Assembly (NCBI RefSeq): GCF_014635665.1
Contig: NZ_BMDG01000002.1
Span: 186,001 to 250,000 of the forward strand
DNA length: 64,000 nt
DNA from: Isoptericola cucumis
GTDB taxonomy: Bacteria; Actinomycetota; Actinomycetes; Actinomycetales; Cellulomonadaceae
Direction of reading: 5' to 3'
Within the stretch, counting starts at the first letter, position 1. The number at the start of each line of letters is the position of its first letter. Below the pieces are notes generated by a model, which was given only the letters and a program-made list of their open reading frames with translations, was not told the DNA's origin and ran no database searches. Both the position numbers and the translations under genes were made by a program. Positions 25,826 to 34,926 of the stretch are shown here, in pieces.

Positions 25826-27061
25826 TCAGCTGCCGGAGCCGGGCTCCGGGCTCCGGGCGTGCGCCCCGGCGAGGAAGCTCGCCACGATCGGCCCGAGCTG
25901 GTCGAACTCGATGAGGAACCCGTCGTGCCCGAAGTCGGACCGCACGAGCCGCAGCGGCTCCGCGCCCGGCACCCCGGCCGCGATGCGCCGCGCCTGCTCG
26001 GGCGGGTACAACCGGTCCGAGTCCACCGCGACCGCGAGCGTCCGGGCGGTGATCTGCGCCAGCGCCGCCTCGACGCCGCCGCGGTCGCGGCCCAGGTCGT
26101 GGCTGAGCATCGACTCGGTGAGCACCAGGTAGGAGTTGGCGTCGAAGCGCCGGGCGAGCTTGTCGCCGTGGTGGTCGAGGTACGACTGGACGGCGTACCG
26201 CCCGCCCGTCATCGGGTCCTCGCCGCCCTGCGGGAGACGCCCGAACCGCTCGTCGAGCTCCACGGCCGTGCGGTACGTCGTGTGGGCGATCTGCCGGGCG
26301 ACGGCGAGGCCCGCGTGCGGCCCGTCGCCGTCGGGGGCGTCGTAGTAGTCGCCGCCGCGCCAGCGCGGGTCGGCGCGGATCGCACCGAGCTGGGGGTGGG
26401 CCCAGGCGATCTGGTCGCCCGAGGTCTGCGCGGTCGTCGCGATCGGGGCCACGCCCCGCACCTCGATGCCGGCCTCGGGGCCCATGAGGGCCCACTCGAG
26501 GACGCGGAGGCCGCCCATCGAGGCGCCGATGACGAGCTCCCAGCCGTCGATCCCCAGCTGGCGGGTCAGCTCGATCTCCGCGGCCACCTGGTCGCGCGTC
26601 GTGATGCGGGGGAAGCGGCCGCCCCAGGGCCGGCCGTCGGGGGCGGTCGACGCGGGCCCGGTGGTGCCCTGGCAGCCGCCCAGCACGTTGGGGGCGACGA
26701 CGAAGTACCGGTCGGTGTCGAGGGGTGCGCCCGGCCCGACCATCTGCTCCCACCAGCCGGCGCTGTGCTGACCGGGGCCCGCCGGGCCGGCCAGGTGGGC
26801 GTCGCCGGTGAGGGCGTGCAGCACGAGGACGGCGTTCGACCCGTCGGGGGCCAGCTCGCCCCAGGTCTCGTACGCCACCCGCACGTCGGGCAGCACACCG
26901 CCGGACTCGAGCTCGACCGCGCCGACGTCGGCGAAGCGGCGGGCGGCCACCGGGTCGCCGTCGCGCCACGCGCCCGAGCCGGGCACGGGCGCGGCGGCCC
27001 GTGCCCGGTCCCGCGCCGTCGGCCCGGGCGTCGCGTACCGGCGGTCGCCCGCCACGGTCAC
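25826..27061 (-). CDS. metX: Homoserine O-acetyltransferase
   Basis: A 411-residue alpha/beta hydrolase-fold enzyme. It transfers the acetyl group of acetyl-CoA to L-homoserine, the first committed step of methionine synthesis. The catalytic triad is visible: Ser181 in GASMGG, an Asp in DSDRLYPP (347-349) and His379 in GHDGF. NVLGGCQGTTGP (about 125-136) is a strong family signature. GTG 27061 overlaps the metY stop by 4 nt, so metY-metX form one operon transcribed from the leader region upstream of metY. Acetyl and succinyl transferases share this fold; the acetyl call follows from coupling to an acetylhomoserine sulfhydrylase. Confidence 0.95.
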   Translation of the reverse strand: MTVAGDRRYATPGPTARDRARAAAPVPGSGAWRDGDPVAARRFADVGAVELESGGVLPDVRVAYETWGELAPDGSNAVLVLHALTGDAHLAGPAGPGQHSAGWWEQMVGPGAPLDTDRYFVVAPNVLGGCQGTTGPASTAPDGRPWGGRFPRITTRDQVAAEIELTRQLGIDGWELVIGASMGGLRVLEWALMGPEAGIEVRGVAPIATTAQTSGDQIAWAHPQLGAIRADPRWRGGDYYDAPDGDGPHAGLAVARQIAHTTYRTAVELDERFGRLPQGGEDPMTGGRYAVQSYLDHHGDKLARRFDANSYLVLTESMLSHDLGRDRGGVEAALAQITARTLAVAVDSDRLYPPEQARRIAAGVPGAEPLRLVRSDFGHDGFLIEFDQLGPIVASFLAGAHARSPEPGSGS

Positions 27062-28452
27062 GCCGCGGCCTCGCCGTCCGCGCCGGCCCGCCTGCCCGCG
27101 CCGGTGGCGGCGGCCGCCGCGGCGAAGCCGAGCTCGAGGTCCGCGAGGATGTCGTCGACGTGCTCGAGCCCGACGGCGAGCCGCACCAGGCCCGGCGTCA
27201 CGCCGGAGAAGGCCTGCTCGGCGGGCGTGAGCTGGGAGTGCGTCGTCGAGGCGGGGTGGATGACGAGGGACCGCACGTCGCCGATGTTCGCCACGTGGGA
27301 GTGCAGCTGCAGCGCCGAGACGAACGCGCGCCCGGCGGCGTTCGCCTGCTCGTCGTCGTCCGTCACCAGCTCGAAGGCGAGGACGGCGCCCGCGCCCGCG
27401 GGGGAGTACCGCTGGGCGTTGGCGTACCAGGGCGAGGACTCCAGGCCGGCGTAGTGCACGACGCCCACGTCGACGCGCGCCTCGAGCCACTCGGCGACGC
27501 GCTGGGCGTTGGCCACGTGCCGCTCCAGCCGCAGGGACAGCGTCTCGAGGCCCTGCGCGAGCAGGAACACGTTGAACGGCGAGATGGCGGGGCCGAGGTC
27601 GCGCAGCAGCTGGACGCGAGCCTTGAGGACGAACGCCAGGTTGGCGCCCAGCGCCGAGCCGACGCCGAGGTCGCGCGCGTAGACGAGGCCGTGGTAGCTG
27701 GGGTCGGGCTGGTTGAAGTCGGTGAAGCGGTCGGGGTCGGCGGCGTAGTCGAAGGTGCCGCCGTCGACGATGACGCCGCCGATCGACGTGCCGTGCCCGC
27801 CCAGGTACTTGGTGGCCGAGTGCACGACGATGTCGGCGCCGTGCTCGATGGGACGCACGAGGTAGGGCGTCGCGACGGTGTTGTCGACGATCAGCGGCAC
27901 CCCGACCTCGTGGGCGACGCCGGCGACCCCGGCGATGTCGAGCACGTCGGCGCGCGGGTTGGGGATCGTCTCGCCGAAGAAGGCCTTGGTGTTCGGGCGG
28001 GCGGCGGCGCGCCAGGCGTCGAGGTCGTGCGGGTCGTCGACGAAGGTCGTGGTGATGCCGAGCCGCGGCAGCGTGTGGTGCAGCAGGTTGTACGTACCGC
28101 CGTACAGGCTGGGGCTGGCGACGATGTGGTCGCCGGCCTGGGCCAGCGTGAGGATGGCGATCGTCTCGGCGGCCTGGCCGGAGGCGACCAGCAGGGCGCC
28201 GACGCCGCCCTCGAGGTCGGCGACGCGGTTCTCGACGGCCTCCTGGGTCGGGTTGCCGATGCGGGTGTAGATGGGGCCGAGGTCCTTGAGCGCGAACCGG
28301 TCGGCGGCGACGTCGGCGGATGGGAACTCGAACGAGGTCGTCTGGTAGATCGGCAGGGCGCGGGCCCCGGTCACGGGGTCGGGCACGGTGCCGGCGTGGA
28401 TCTGGCGCGTCTCGAAGGACCACGTGGCGGCGGGGGTGGCGTCGGTGCTCAT
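27058..28452 (-). CDS. metY: O-acetylhomoserine sulfhydrylase
   Basis: A 464-residue PLP enzyme that makes homocysteine directly from O-acetylhomoserine and sulfide. The PLP lysine is Lys215 in [11 protein letters not shown]. Other family motifs are [34 protein letters not shown] and [16 protein letters not shown] 28452 has a ribosome site CCAGGAG on the minus strand. The 5' region holds a candidate 7-codon leader peptide with Met and Cys codons, suggesting control by aminoacyl-tRNA or ribosome stalling. Coupled to metX by a 4-nt overlap. Confidence 0.95.
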   Translation of the reverse strand: MSTDATPAATWSFETRQIHAGTVPDPVTGARALPIYQTTSFEFPSADVAADRFALKDLGPIYTRIGNPTQEAVENRVADLEGGVGALLVASGQAAETIAILTLAQAGDHIVASPSLYGGTYNLLHHTLPRLGITTTFVDDPHDLDAWRAAARPNTKAFFGETIPNPRADVLDIAGVAGVAHEVGVPLIVDNTVATPYLVRPIEHGADIVVHSATKYLGGHGTSIGGVIVDGGTFDYAADPDRFTDFNQPDPSYHGLVYARDLGVGSALGANLAFVLKARVQLLRDLGPAISPFNVFLLAQGLETLSLRLERHVANAQRVAEWLEARVDVGVVHYAGLESSPWYANAQRYSPAGAGAVLAFELVTDDDEQANAAGRAFVSALQLHSHVANIGDVRSLVIHPASTTHSQLTPAEQAFSGVTPGLVRLAVGLEHVDDILADLELGFAAAAAATGAGRRAGADGEAAA

Positions 28453-28829
28453 GTCTGCTCCTGGCTGGTTCGGCGGCGCTGGTTCGGCAACGGTCGGGCG
28501 GGGCCGCGGTGCCCAGGCCTGCACGCTGGGGACCGCGACGGTCGAGGTGCGCACGGGGCAGGATGCTGCGCCGATGCCGGTTCGGTGAGCCGGCCGCAGG
28601 CAGGCGAACGTGCGCGGTGGTCAGCGGCACATTCGGCGGGTCATGCGCTCGACGGTAGCCCGGGTCGCCGGCGGGCGACAGGGCTGGTCCATTATTCGAG
28701 ACCAGGATTTGGACGGCGTGTCGCCTTGCTCCGGACCGTGTGTCGTGATTCTCCGGTGGCGCTCGTGCACCCGGTGGGCGAGCCTGGGCGGGGTTGCCAG
28801 GACGTGCTGCCCAGGGGGAGGAGCAGAGC
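28453..28829. promoter_or_regulatory. metY leader and metY/NlpC divergent intergenic region
   Basis: This 377-bp gap separates the leftward metY operon from the rightward NlpC/P60 gene. On the minus strand it carries a -10-like TACCGT (28657-28652), then a 7-codon leader peptide and a long metY leader. A stem AATGTGC/GCACGTT overlaps the last codons of the peptide. The right part upstream of the NlpC gene shows only a strong ribosome site GGGGGAGGAG (28814-28823). I see no recognised SAM or cyclic-di-AMP riboswitch. Confidence 0.55.
28621..28644 (-). CDS. Candidate Met/Cys leader peptide MTRRMCR
   Basis: A 7-codon frame M-T-R-R-M-C-R-stop lies 168 nt before the metY start on the same strand. 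Its ATG is 7 nt after TACCGT, so it could be translated from a leaderless mRNA. Codons 5 and 6 (Met, Cys) fall in the left arm of a 7-bp stem, AATGTGC with GCACGTT. Short cysteine-containing leader peptides ahead of sulfur genes are known in actinobacteria. The sequence, distance and promoter all fit an attenuation or stalling device, but function is inference. Confidence 0.5.
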   Translation of the reverse strand: MTRRMCR

Positions 28830-30278
28830 ATGGTCCGCACGCGACACGCCCCGCGTCCCGCACCTGCGAGCACGGGACGCCGGACGACGACACCCGTGCG
28901 CGCGACCGCCGTCGTCGCGGCCGCGCTCCTCGGGGTCCTGCCGACCGCGGCCGCACCTGCGGCCTCCGCCGACCCGCCCAGCGACGACGACGTGGCCGCC
29001 GCGCACGCCGCCGTCGACGCCGCCCACCTGGACGTCGCGGGGGCGCAGCACCGGCTCGACGCCATCCGCGGCGAGCTCGCGCAGGCGGAGGTCGTCGTGC
29101 AGACGGCCGCCGAGGACTACGCGGAGGCCCGCGAGGGCGTGCGGGTGGCGCGCGAGGCCGCCGACGACGCGGCCGCCCGCGCCGACCGGGCGCGCCAGGC
29201 GCAGGCCGAGGCCCGGTCGGCGCTCGCCGACGCGTACCGGACGACGGCGCGCGCCGGCGACCCCAGCCCGCTGGCCGTGGTCGCCGGAGCCCACGACGTC
29301 GACGGCGTGGTCGCCGGCGGTGCCGCCCAGCGCGCCGTCGACCGCAAGAACGCTCGGGCGGTCACGGCCCAGGCCGACGTGCGCGCGACGGCGGAGAACG
29401 CGGACGCCCGCTGGGACGCCGCCCGCACCGAGCTCGCCGAGGCGAAGGAGCAGGCCCGGACGGCGTTCGAGGCCGCGCAGGACGCGGCGGCCACCCTCAC
29501 TGCCCGGACCGCGGCGGCAGAGGACGAGCGCGACCGGCTCTACGCCCGCCTCGCCCAGTTGCGCAGCACCAGCGTCGAGCTCGAGCGGGAGCGCGAGCAG
29601 GCCCGGCAGGAGCAGGCGGAGCGGGCGCGGGAGCGCGCGGCACGCGAGGCCGTCGTCGCGCAGCCGACGCCCGGGGACGCGTCCGGCGGGCCTGCGGCCG
29701 ACGCAGGCGAGCCCGCCGACGACCGCGCGACCGCCGACGACCGCGCGACCGCGCCCGCCGACGCCCCGCGCGAACCCCGCGACGAGGCGCGCGAGCGACC
29801 CGCCGCCGAGCCCGACCCGGCACCGGCGCCCGACCCCGAGCCCACCCGCGAGCCGAGGCCCGACCCGCGGCCCGAGCCCCCGCCGGTCAGCGGCGTCGAG
29901 CAGGGCGCGGCGGCGCAGGGCCGTGAGGCCGTGGCGTGGGCGCGCTCCAAGATCGGCATCGCCTACCAGTGGGGCGGCACCGGCAACCCGGGCTACGACT
30001 GCTCCGGGCTCACCTCGGGCGCGTGGAACGCCGCCGGGGTGTGGATCACCCGGACGTCACGCTCCCAGTACCTCAGCGTCGGCAAGGTCTCCTACGACCA
30101 GCTGCGGCCGGGCGACCTCATCTTCTACGCCAACGACACCTCCGACCCGTCGAGCATCCGGCACGTGGCGATCTACTCCGGCAACGGGATGATGGTCGAG
30201 GCGCCGCGGCCGGGGATCGCGGTCCGCGAGACCCCGGTCCGCTGGGACGACGCGATGCCGTCGGCGGGCCGCCCCTGA
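28830..30278 (+). CDS. Secreted NlpC/P60 peptidoglycan hydrolase
   Basis: A 482-residue secreted cell-wall endopeptidase of the RipA/RipC type. A signal peptide (ATAVVAAALLGVLPTAAAPAASA, about residues 27-48) is followed by long Ala/Glu/Arg coiled-coil segments (about 50-275). A disordered Pro/Asp/Glu linker (about 280-365) leads to the C-terminal NlpC/P60 domain. The catalytic cysteine is Cys391 in YDCSGLT and the histidine is His445 in RHVAIYSG. It cuts peptide crosslinks for growth or separation, and the coiled coil probably regulates it. ATG 28830 follows the strong GGAGGAG site. Confidence 0.93.
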   Translation: MVRTRHAPRPAPASTGRRTTTPVRATAVVAAALLGVLPTAAAPAASADPPSDDDVAAAHAAVDAAHLDVAGAQHRLDAIRGELAQAEVVVQTAAEDYAEAREGVRVAREAADDAAARADRARQAQAEARSALADAYRTTARAGDPSPLAVVAGAHDVDGVVAGGAAQRAVDRKNARAVTAQADVRATAENADARWDAARTELAEAKEQARTAFEAAQDAAATLTARTAAAEDERDRLYARLAQLRSTSVELEREREQARQEQAERARERAAREAVVAQPTPGDASGGPAADAGEPADDRATADDRATAPADAPREPRDEARERPAAEPDPAPAPDPEPTREPRPDPRPEPPPVSGVEQGAAAQGREAVAWARSKIGIAYQWGGTGNPGYDCSGLTSGAWNAAGVWITRTSRSQYLSVGKVSYDQLRPGDLIFYANDTSDPSSIRHVAIYSGNGMMVEAPRPGIAVRETPVRWDDAMPSAGRP

Positions 30279-30298
30279 CCGAGGACGCGTCGACCCGG

Positions 30299-30316
30299 GT
30301 CGCGACAGGTCGCGAC
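30299..30316. promoter_or_regulatory. Tandem 8-bp palindromes GTCGCGAC
   Basis: Two perfect GTCGCGAC palindromes start at 30299 and 30309, exactly 10 bp (one helical turn) apart. They lie 47 bp before the membrane protein/histidine kinase/response regulator operon. They could be a regulator site or could form part of a terminator hairpin for the NlpC gene. Confidence 0.4.
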
Positions 30317-30362
30317 CTGCGGGCGACGCGGGGCCGTCCCGCCCGCGGGCACCGTGGCGGTC

Positions 30363-31265
30363 ATGACCACGCGACCCTCACCTGTCCCCGCTGTCCTCGC
30401 CGTACTCTCCTGCCTCGCGGCGCTCGCCGCGGGAGCGCTGCAGCTGCGGGGCGCCCCGCCGACGGGCTACGCGGAGGTCTTCGCGCCCGTGTGGGTCGCG
30501 CCGGTCGCGGCCGTCGCCGGTCTGGTCGCGGTCGGGCTCGGCACCCGCCTCCCGCGCGTGACGGTGCCGGTGGGGTGGGCGGCCGTCGTGCTCCTGTTCT
30601 GGGGGTCGGGCGGCCTCGCGCTCGAGGGGTTCCGTGCCTTCTTCGCCGTCACCGGCATCCCGGCGGGGGACTTCGCCGAGGTCGACGTGCCGGGGATGGT
30701 CGTGCGGACGTTGTCCGCCCTCGCGGCCGTGACGACCGTCCTGTACACCTGGGGCGTCGGACGGAGGCTGCGGCCGGCGGCGAGGGGCGGACGTCACCGG
30801 CCGCGGTACCTTGCCCTGGCGATGTGCGTCCCGTACCCGTCGCTGAAGGTCTACTGGTGGCTCGGCGGGACGTTCGGCCGCCCCGAGCCCCACACGGGGG
30901 GAGTGCCCTGGATGGAGCTGGTGCTGTTCGCGACGGGAGCGCTCGTCGTGCTCGGGCTGACCGGGCCGGTCGTCGAGGGGCGCCTGCGGCCCGCGCTGCT
31001 CGCGGCCGGCTGGCTCGGCTCGACCGCGGCGCTGACGATGGGCGCGCTCATGGTGTTCGGCACCCTCTCCCAGCTGCTCGGCGTGAGCGACGGGCCCGTG
31101 GACCTCGACGCCGGAGCCGTCATCGGCCTCGTCGCGATGACGTACGGCAGCTGGCTCGTCGTCGGGGTCGCGCTGCTGGCGGCGACGCTGCAGGCGCACG
31201 ACGACCGCCGTCCCGGGGCCCCGAACCGCGCGGTCGGCGACCGGGTGCTGCGGGGAGCCGCATGA
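30363..31265 (+). CDS. Multi-helix membrane protein in a two-component operon
   Basis: A 300-residue integral membrane protein with about eight hydrophobic segments. I do not recognise the family. Its stop overlaps the histidine kinase start by 4 nt (ATGA) and the kinase is in turn coupled to its regulator, so the three proteins likely work together. It may be a sensor accessory or the transport target of the system. ATG 30363 is used; a GTG 9 nt earlier is possible and neither has a good ribosome site. Confidence 0.65.
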   Translation: MTTRPSPVPAVLAVLSCLAALAAGALQLRGAPPTGYAEVFAPVWVAPVAAVAGLVAVGLGTRLPRVTVPVGWAAVVLLFWGSGGLALEGFRAFFAVTGIPAGDFAEVDVPGMVVRTLSALAAVTTVLYTWGVGRRLRPAARGGRHRPRYLALAMCVPYPSLKVYWWLGGTFGRPEPHTGGVPWMELVLFATGALVVLGLTGPVVEGRLRPALLAAGWLGSTAALTMGALMVFGTLSQLLGVSDGPVDLDAGAVIGLVAMTYGSWLVVGVALLAATLQAHDDRRPGAPNRAVGDRVLRGAA

Positions 31266-32479
31266 CCGCGTGGCCCGCCCGGGGCGACGTCATCCTCGCG
31301 GCCGCGGCCGCGCTCGTGCTGCTTCCCCCCACCGTGGTGGTCGCGTCCCGGTCGATGCCCCCGGGTGCGGCGGCGACGGTGGTCGCGCTCGCGGTCGCGG
31401 TCCACGCGGCGTTCGCGTGGCGCCGTCGCTCGCCGGTGGTGTCGCACGCCGTGGTGCTCGGCGCGCTGGCGGGACAGCTCGTCACGACGGGCCTGTTCCT
31501 GCTGCTGCCGTCGGCCCTCGTGGTGTGGCTGTCGGTCTACGCCTGCGTGGCCTGGTCGGCGCGCCCCTGGCTCCCGGCGGTGACCGGGGCCGTCGGTGTC
31601 GCCGCCACCGTGCTGCGCTACGCGACGGACCCCGCCGCGCGCGCCTCCGGGTTCGGGCCGGCGCCCTGGCTCCTGGCGCTGCTGCTCCTGGCGCTGCTGG
31701 CGGCGTCGTGGACGGCGGGCCTGCTGCGGCGGGCGCAGGAGTCGGCCCGGCGCGACGCCGAGGCGCGGCACGACGCGGCCGTGGCCGAGCAGGTCGCGCG
31801 GGCCGACCGGGCGGCGCTCGCGGAGCGTGCGCGCATCGCGCGGGAGATGCACGACGTCGTCGCGCACTCGCTGGCCGTCGTCGTCGCCCAGGCGCGGCTC
31901 GGGCGCGCGGCGCCGGCCCGGGCGCAGGAGGCCCTCGCCGCCGTCGAGGAGGCGGGACGTTCCGCGTCCGGCGAGCTGCGCGGGCTCCTGCACGTGCTGC
32001 GCCCGGACGTCGCGGACGAGCCCGGGACGGTGGGCGACGGGTCGGACGACGCGGGCCGCCCGGCGCCCGGCACGGCCGACCTGCCGGCGCTCGTCGAGGA
32101 GGTCCGCGCGACCGGGCGCACCGTGATCCTCGACGTCACGGGCGAGCCGCGAGCCCTCGGCCCGGTCGCCCGGCTCGCCGTCTACCGTGCGGTGCAGGAG
32201 GCGCTCACCAACACCGCCCGGCACGCCGGGCCCGGCGCGGCGGCGCGGGTGACGCTCACGTGGGGCGGCGAGGGGCTGGAGGTCGTGGTGGCGGACGACG
32301 GTGGGGCAGCCGGACCCCGGCGGCGCGGCCCGGCCGCGCGTCCGGCGGGCCTGGGCCTGCGCGGCATGCGCGAGCGGCTCGAGGCCGTCGGGGGGACGCT
32401 CGAGGTGCGGCAGGGCGTCGGCTGGACCGTCGTGGCGACGGTCCCCGTGCCGCCCGGCGCCGCGGGGGCCCGGCCGTGA
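31262..32479 (+). CDS. Sensor histidine kinase (HisKA_3, NarL-type)
   Basis: A 405-residue sensor kinase. The N-terminal part (about 1-155) has five to six membrane helices and almost no extracellular domain. A short coiled linker leads to the HisKA_3 dimerisation domain, with the phospho-acceptor His197 in REMHDVVAHSLAVVV. The HATPase domain follows (QEALTNTARHA, VVADDGG, GLGLRGMRERLEAVGG). Such kinases sense membrane or envelope signals. It is coupled by overlaps to the upstream membrane protein and to the downstream response regulator. Confidence 0.93.
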   Translation: MTAWPARGDVILAAAAALVLLPPTVVVASRSMPPGAAATVVALAVAVHAAFAWRRRSPVVSHAVVLGALAGQLVTTGLFLLLPSALVVWLSVYACVAWSARPWLPAVTGAVGVAATVLRYATDPAARASGFGPAPWLLALLLLALLAASWTAGLLRRAQESARRDAEARHDAAVAEQVARADRAALAERARIAREMHDVVAHSLAVVVAQARLGRAAPARAQEALAAVEEAGRSASGELRGLLHVLRPDVADEPGTVGDGSDDAGRPAPGTADLPALVEEVRATGRTVILDVTGEPRALGPVARLAVYRAVQEALTNTARHAGPGAAARVTLTWGGEGLEVVVADDGGAAGPRRRGPAARPAGLGLRGMRERLEAVGGTLEVRQGVGWTVVATVPVPPGAAGARP

Positions 32480-33138
32480 TCCGGGTGCTGGTGGCCGACG
32501 ACCAGGACCTCGTGCGGGCGGGGGCCGTGGCCGTGGTCGACGCGGCCGAGGACATGGTCGTCGTGGCGGAGGCCGCCGACGGCGGGGCCGCGGTCGAGGC
32601 GCAGCGTCGGCACCGCGCGGACGTCGTCCTCATGGACGTCCGGATGCCGGTGCTCGACGGGATCGAGGCGACCCGGCGGCTCGTCACGGGTGCGGCCGAC
32701 GGATCGGTGCCCCCGTGCCGTGTCGTGATGCTCACGACCTTCGACCTCGACGAGTACCTGTTCGCCGCGCTGCGGGCCGGTGCGAGCGGGTTCCTGCTCA
32801 AGGACGCCCCGACGCACGACCTGCTCGCCGGGGTACGCGTCGCGCACCGGGGCGACGCCGTCGTCGCGCCGTCGGCGACCCGTCGCCTGCTCGCGCACGC
32901 GGTGCCCCGCCTGCCCGACGTCGCCGCCCGCACCGCCGCCGTGGCCGTGCTGTCGGAGCAGGAGCGGCGCGTCGTGGGGCTGCTCGCCGAGGGGCTGTCC
33001 AACGCGGAGATCGGCGCCCGGATCTTCGTCTCGGAGGCCACCGTCAAGACCTACGTGGGACGGGTCCTCGCCAAGCTGGGCGTGCGCGACCGCGTCCAGG
33101 TGGTGGTCTGGGCCTTCCGGCACGGCCTCGCGGAGTGA
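32476..33138 (+). CDS. LuxR/NarL-family response regulator
   Basis: A 220-residue response regulator. The receiver domain has the acidic pair VADDQD and phospho-acceptor Asp54 in VVLMDVRMPVLDG. The C-terminal LuxR helix-turn-helix reads LSEQERRVVGLLAEGLSNAEIGARIFVSEATVKTYVGRVLAKLGV. GTG 32476 overlaps the kinase stop (GTGA), so the kinase/regulator pair is translationally coupled. Targets are unknown; the tandem GTCGCGAC palindromes in front of the operon are a candidate autoregulation site. Confidence 0.95.
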   Translation: MIRVLVADDQDLVRAGAVAVVDAAEDMVVVAEAADGGAAVEAQRRHRADVVLMDVRMPVLDGIEATRRLVTGAADGSVPPCRVVMLTTFDLDEYLFAALRAGASGFLLKDAPTHDLLAGVRVAHRGDAVVAPSATRRLLAHAVPRLPDVAARTAAVAVLSEQERRVVGLLAEGLSNAEIGARIFVSEATVKTYVGRVLAKLGVRDRVQVVVWAFRHGLAE

Positions 33139-33166
33139 CGACCCGGCGCCTGCCGGCCGCCGTCGG

Positions 33167-33832
33167 TCAGGCGCCGTCCGGCGCCGGCCAGACCATCGTC
33201 AGCTGGTGCGCGCGCCCGCCGTCGACGCGCAGGCCGGGGACCGCCGGCGTGCCCCCGTGCGGCACGAAGCCGGCGCGGGCGAAGAACCGCGCGGCGCGCT
33301 CGTTCTCGACCAGCGTCTGCAGGTAGGCGCCGGGCACGCCGGCCGCGCGCACGTGCTCCTGGAACGCGGCCATGAGGCCCTGGGCGAGCCCGGTACCGCG
33401 TGCCTCGGGCGCCACGTTGACGTGCAGGTGGGCCGGCCACCGCGGGTCGTCGAGCTCCCCGGCGGAGGCGTCGCCGGCCCGCTTGGCGCGCACGCCGTCG
33501 ACGATGCTGCGGGCGAAGAACGGCATCGCGCGCGGCCGGAGGAACACGAGGTGCCGCGAGATCGCGCGGACCATGCGGTCCTCCTCGCTCGGCACCGCAC
33601 CGCCGCCGAGCGAGCCCGCGAGGTAGCCGACCAGGGCGCCGTCGGCCACGGCGACGAAGACCGACCCCGGCTCGTGGTCGAGGTAGGGCGTCAGGTAGAT
33701 CGCGGCCTCGGAGGGGACGTGCCCCCACAGGTCGCCGGTGGGGGAGCCGTCGCCGGCGCGGGCGAAGAGCTCCAGGAGCTCCTGGCGGTCGGTCTCCTGA
33801 TAGCGACGGACGCCGCGCTCCGTGGTGGTCAT
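33167..33832 (-). CDS. GNAT-family N-acetyltransferase
   Basis: A 221-residue acetyltransferase. The acetyl-CoA-binding stretch is LHVNVAPEARGTGLAQGLMAAF (about residues 136-157), followed by LVENERAARFFARAGFVPHGG, the typical GNAT motif B. A segment (about 80-120) between the N-terminal and acetyl-CoA-binding parts is longer than in minimal members. The acceptor substrate cannot be predicted. ATG 33832 overlaps the stop of the upstream alcohol dehydrogenase by 4 nt, so the two are in one operon. Confidence 0.86.
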   Translation of the reverse strand: MTTTERGVRRYQETDRQELLELFARAGDGSPTGDLWGHVPSEAAIYLTPYLDHEPGSVFVAVADGALVGYLAGSLGGGAVPSEEDRMVRAISRHLVFLRPRAMPFFARSIVDGVRAKRAGDASAGELDDPRWPAHLHVNVAPEARGTGLAQGLMAAFQEHVRAAGVPGAYLQTLVENERAARFFARAGFVPHGGTPAVPGLRVDGGRAHQLTMVWPAPDGA

Positions 33833-34890
33833 GGACGGATCAGCACCTTGGTGGCGCGGCGCTCGTCCATCGCGGCGTAGCCCTCGGCGACGTCGGCGAG
33901 CGGCAGCTCGAGGTCGAAGACCTTGCCCGGGACGATCGCGCCGGACAGGACCTCCGGCAGCAGCGTCTCCATGTAGTGGCGGGCGGACGCCATCCCGCCG
34001 CCGACGGTGAGGTTGCGGTCGAACAGGCGGCGCACGCTCAGCTCGGGCCCGCCGTGGGGGACGCCGACGAAGCCGACGCGCCCGCCGCCGCGCACGACGT
34101 CGAGCGCGGTGTCCATCGACTGCTTGGTGCCGACACACTCCAGCGCGGCGTCGGCCAGGTCGCCGTCGAGCAGGTCGCGCAGGGCCGCGAGCCCTTCCTC
34201 GCCACGCTCGGCGACGACGTCGGTGGCGCCGAACTCGCGGGCCAGCGCCGCCCGGTCGTCGTGGCGGCTCATCGCGACCACGCGCTCGGCGCCGAGCAGG
34301 CGGGCCGCGATCACGCCCGAGAGCCCGACCGCGCCGTCGCCGACCACGACGACCGTGTCGCCCGCCGAGACCCGGGCCGAGGACGCGGCGTGGTAGCCGG
34401 TGGACATCACGTCCGCGAGGGTGAGCAGGTGCGGCACCAGGCCGGCGGCCTCGATCTCGGCCTCCGTGCGCCCGACGGGGACCAGGGAGTGCTGCGCGAG
34501 CGGGATCCGCACGCGCTCGCCCTGCGCGCCGTCGACCGGGTGACCGTCGCGGTCGGTGCCGCCGAAGCCGGTCACGAGGTCGCACGCCGCCGGGAACCCG
34601 GCGCGGCACGACTGGCAGACGCCGCAGCTCATCGTGAACGGCAGGATCACGAAGTCGCCCACCCGGGCGGACGTCACGTCGGAGCCCAGCTCCTCCACGA
34701 CGCCCACGAGCTCGTGCCCGATCGGCCGGGGCCGCTTCACGGGCGTCACGCCGCGGTACGGCCACAGGTCGGAGCCGCACACGCAGGAGGCGACGACGCG
34801 CACGACGGCGTCCCCCGGGGTGAGGATCGTCGGGTCCGGGCGCTCTTCGGCGCGGACGTCACGGGTGTCGTGGATGACGGCGGCAAGCAT
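33829..34890 (-). CDS. Zinc-dependent alcohol dehydrogenase (MDR)
   Basis: A 353-residue medium-chain zinc dehydrogenase. Catalytic zinc ligands Cys38 (CVCGSD) and His59 (IGHE) are present. The structural zinc set is complete at Cys89, Cys92, Cys95 and Cys103 (CGVCQSC...C). The NAD(P) motif GDGAVGLSGVIAA is intact. The family oxidises alcohols or formaldehyde-type substrates. ATG 34890 was preferred; a GTG 9 nt upstream is possible. It is coupled to the downstream GNAT gene by a 4-nt overlap, and its promoter lies just beside the 66-bp palindrome. Confidence 0.92.
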   Translation of the reverse strand: MLAAVIHDTRDVRAEERPDPTILTPGDAVVRVVASCVCGSDLWPYRGVTPVKRPRPIGHELVGVVEELGSDVTSARVGDFVILPFTMSCGVCQSCRAGFPAACDLVTGFGGTDRDGHPVDGAQGERVRIPLAQHSLVPVGRTEAEIEAAGLVPHLLTLADVMSTGYHAASSARVSAGDTVVVVGDGAVGLSGVIAARLLGAERVVAMSRHDDRAALAREFGATDVVAERGEEGLAALRDLLDGDLADAALECVGTKQSMDTALDVVRGGGRVGFVGVPHGGPELSVRRLFDRNLTVGGGMASARHYMETLLPEVLSGAIVPGKVFDLELPLADVAEGYAAMDERRATKVLIRP

Positions 34891-34926
34891 GGGCCTCACC
34901 CTATGCGGGCGACGGCCGAAAGAGGT

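Noticed and set aside
28453-28660. SAM riboswitch before metY
   Set aside because: I looked for the conserved SAM-I and SAM-IV core sequences on the minus strand and found neither; the leader peptide explains the region better.
28690-28829. Cyclic-di-AMP (ydaO) riboswitch before the NlpC/P60 gene
   Set aside because: Such riboswitches often precede cell-wall hydrolase genes in actinobacteria, but the conserved core could not be matched here by eye.
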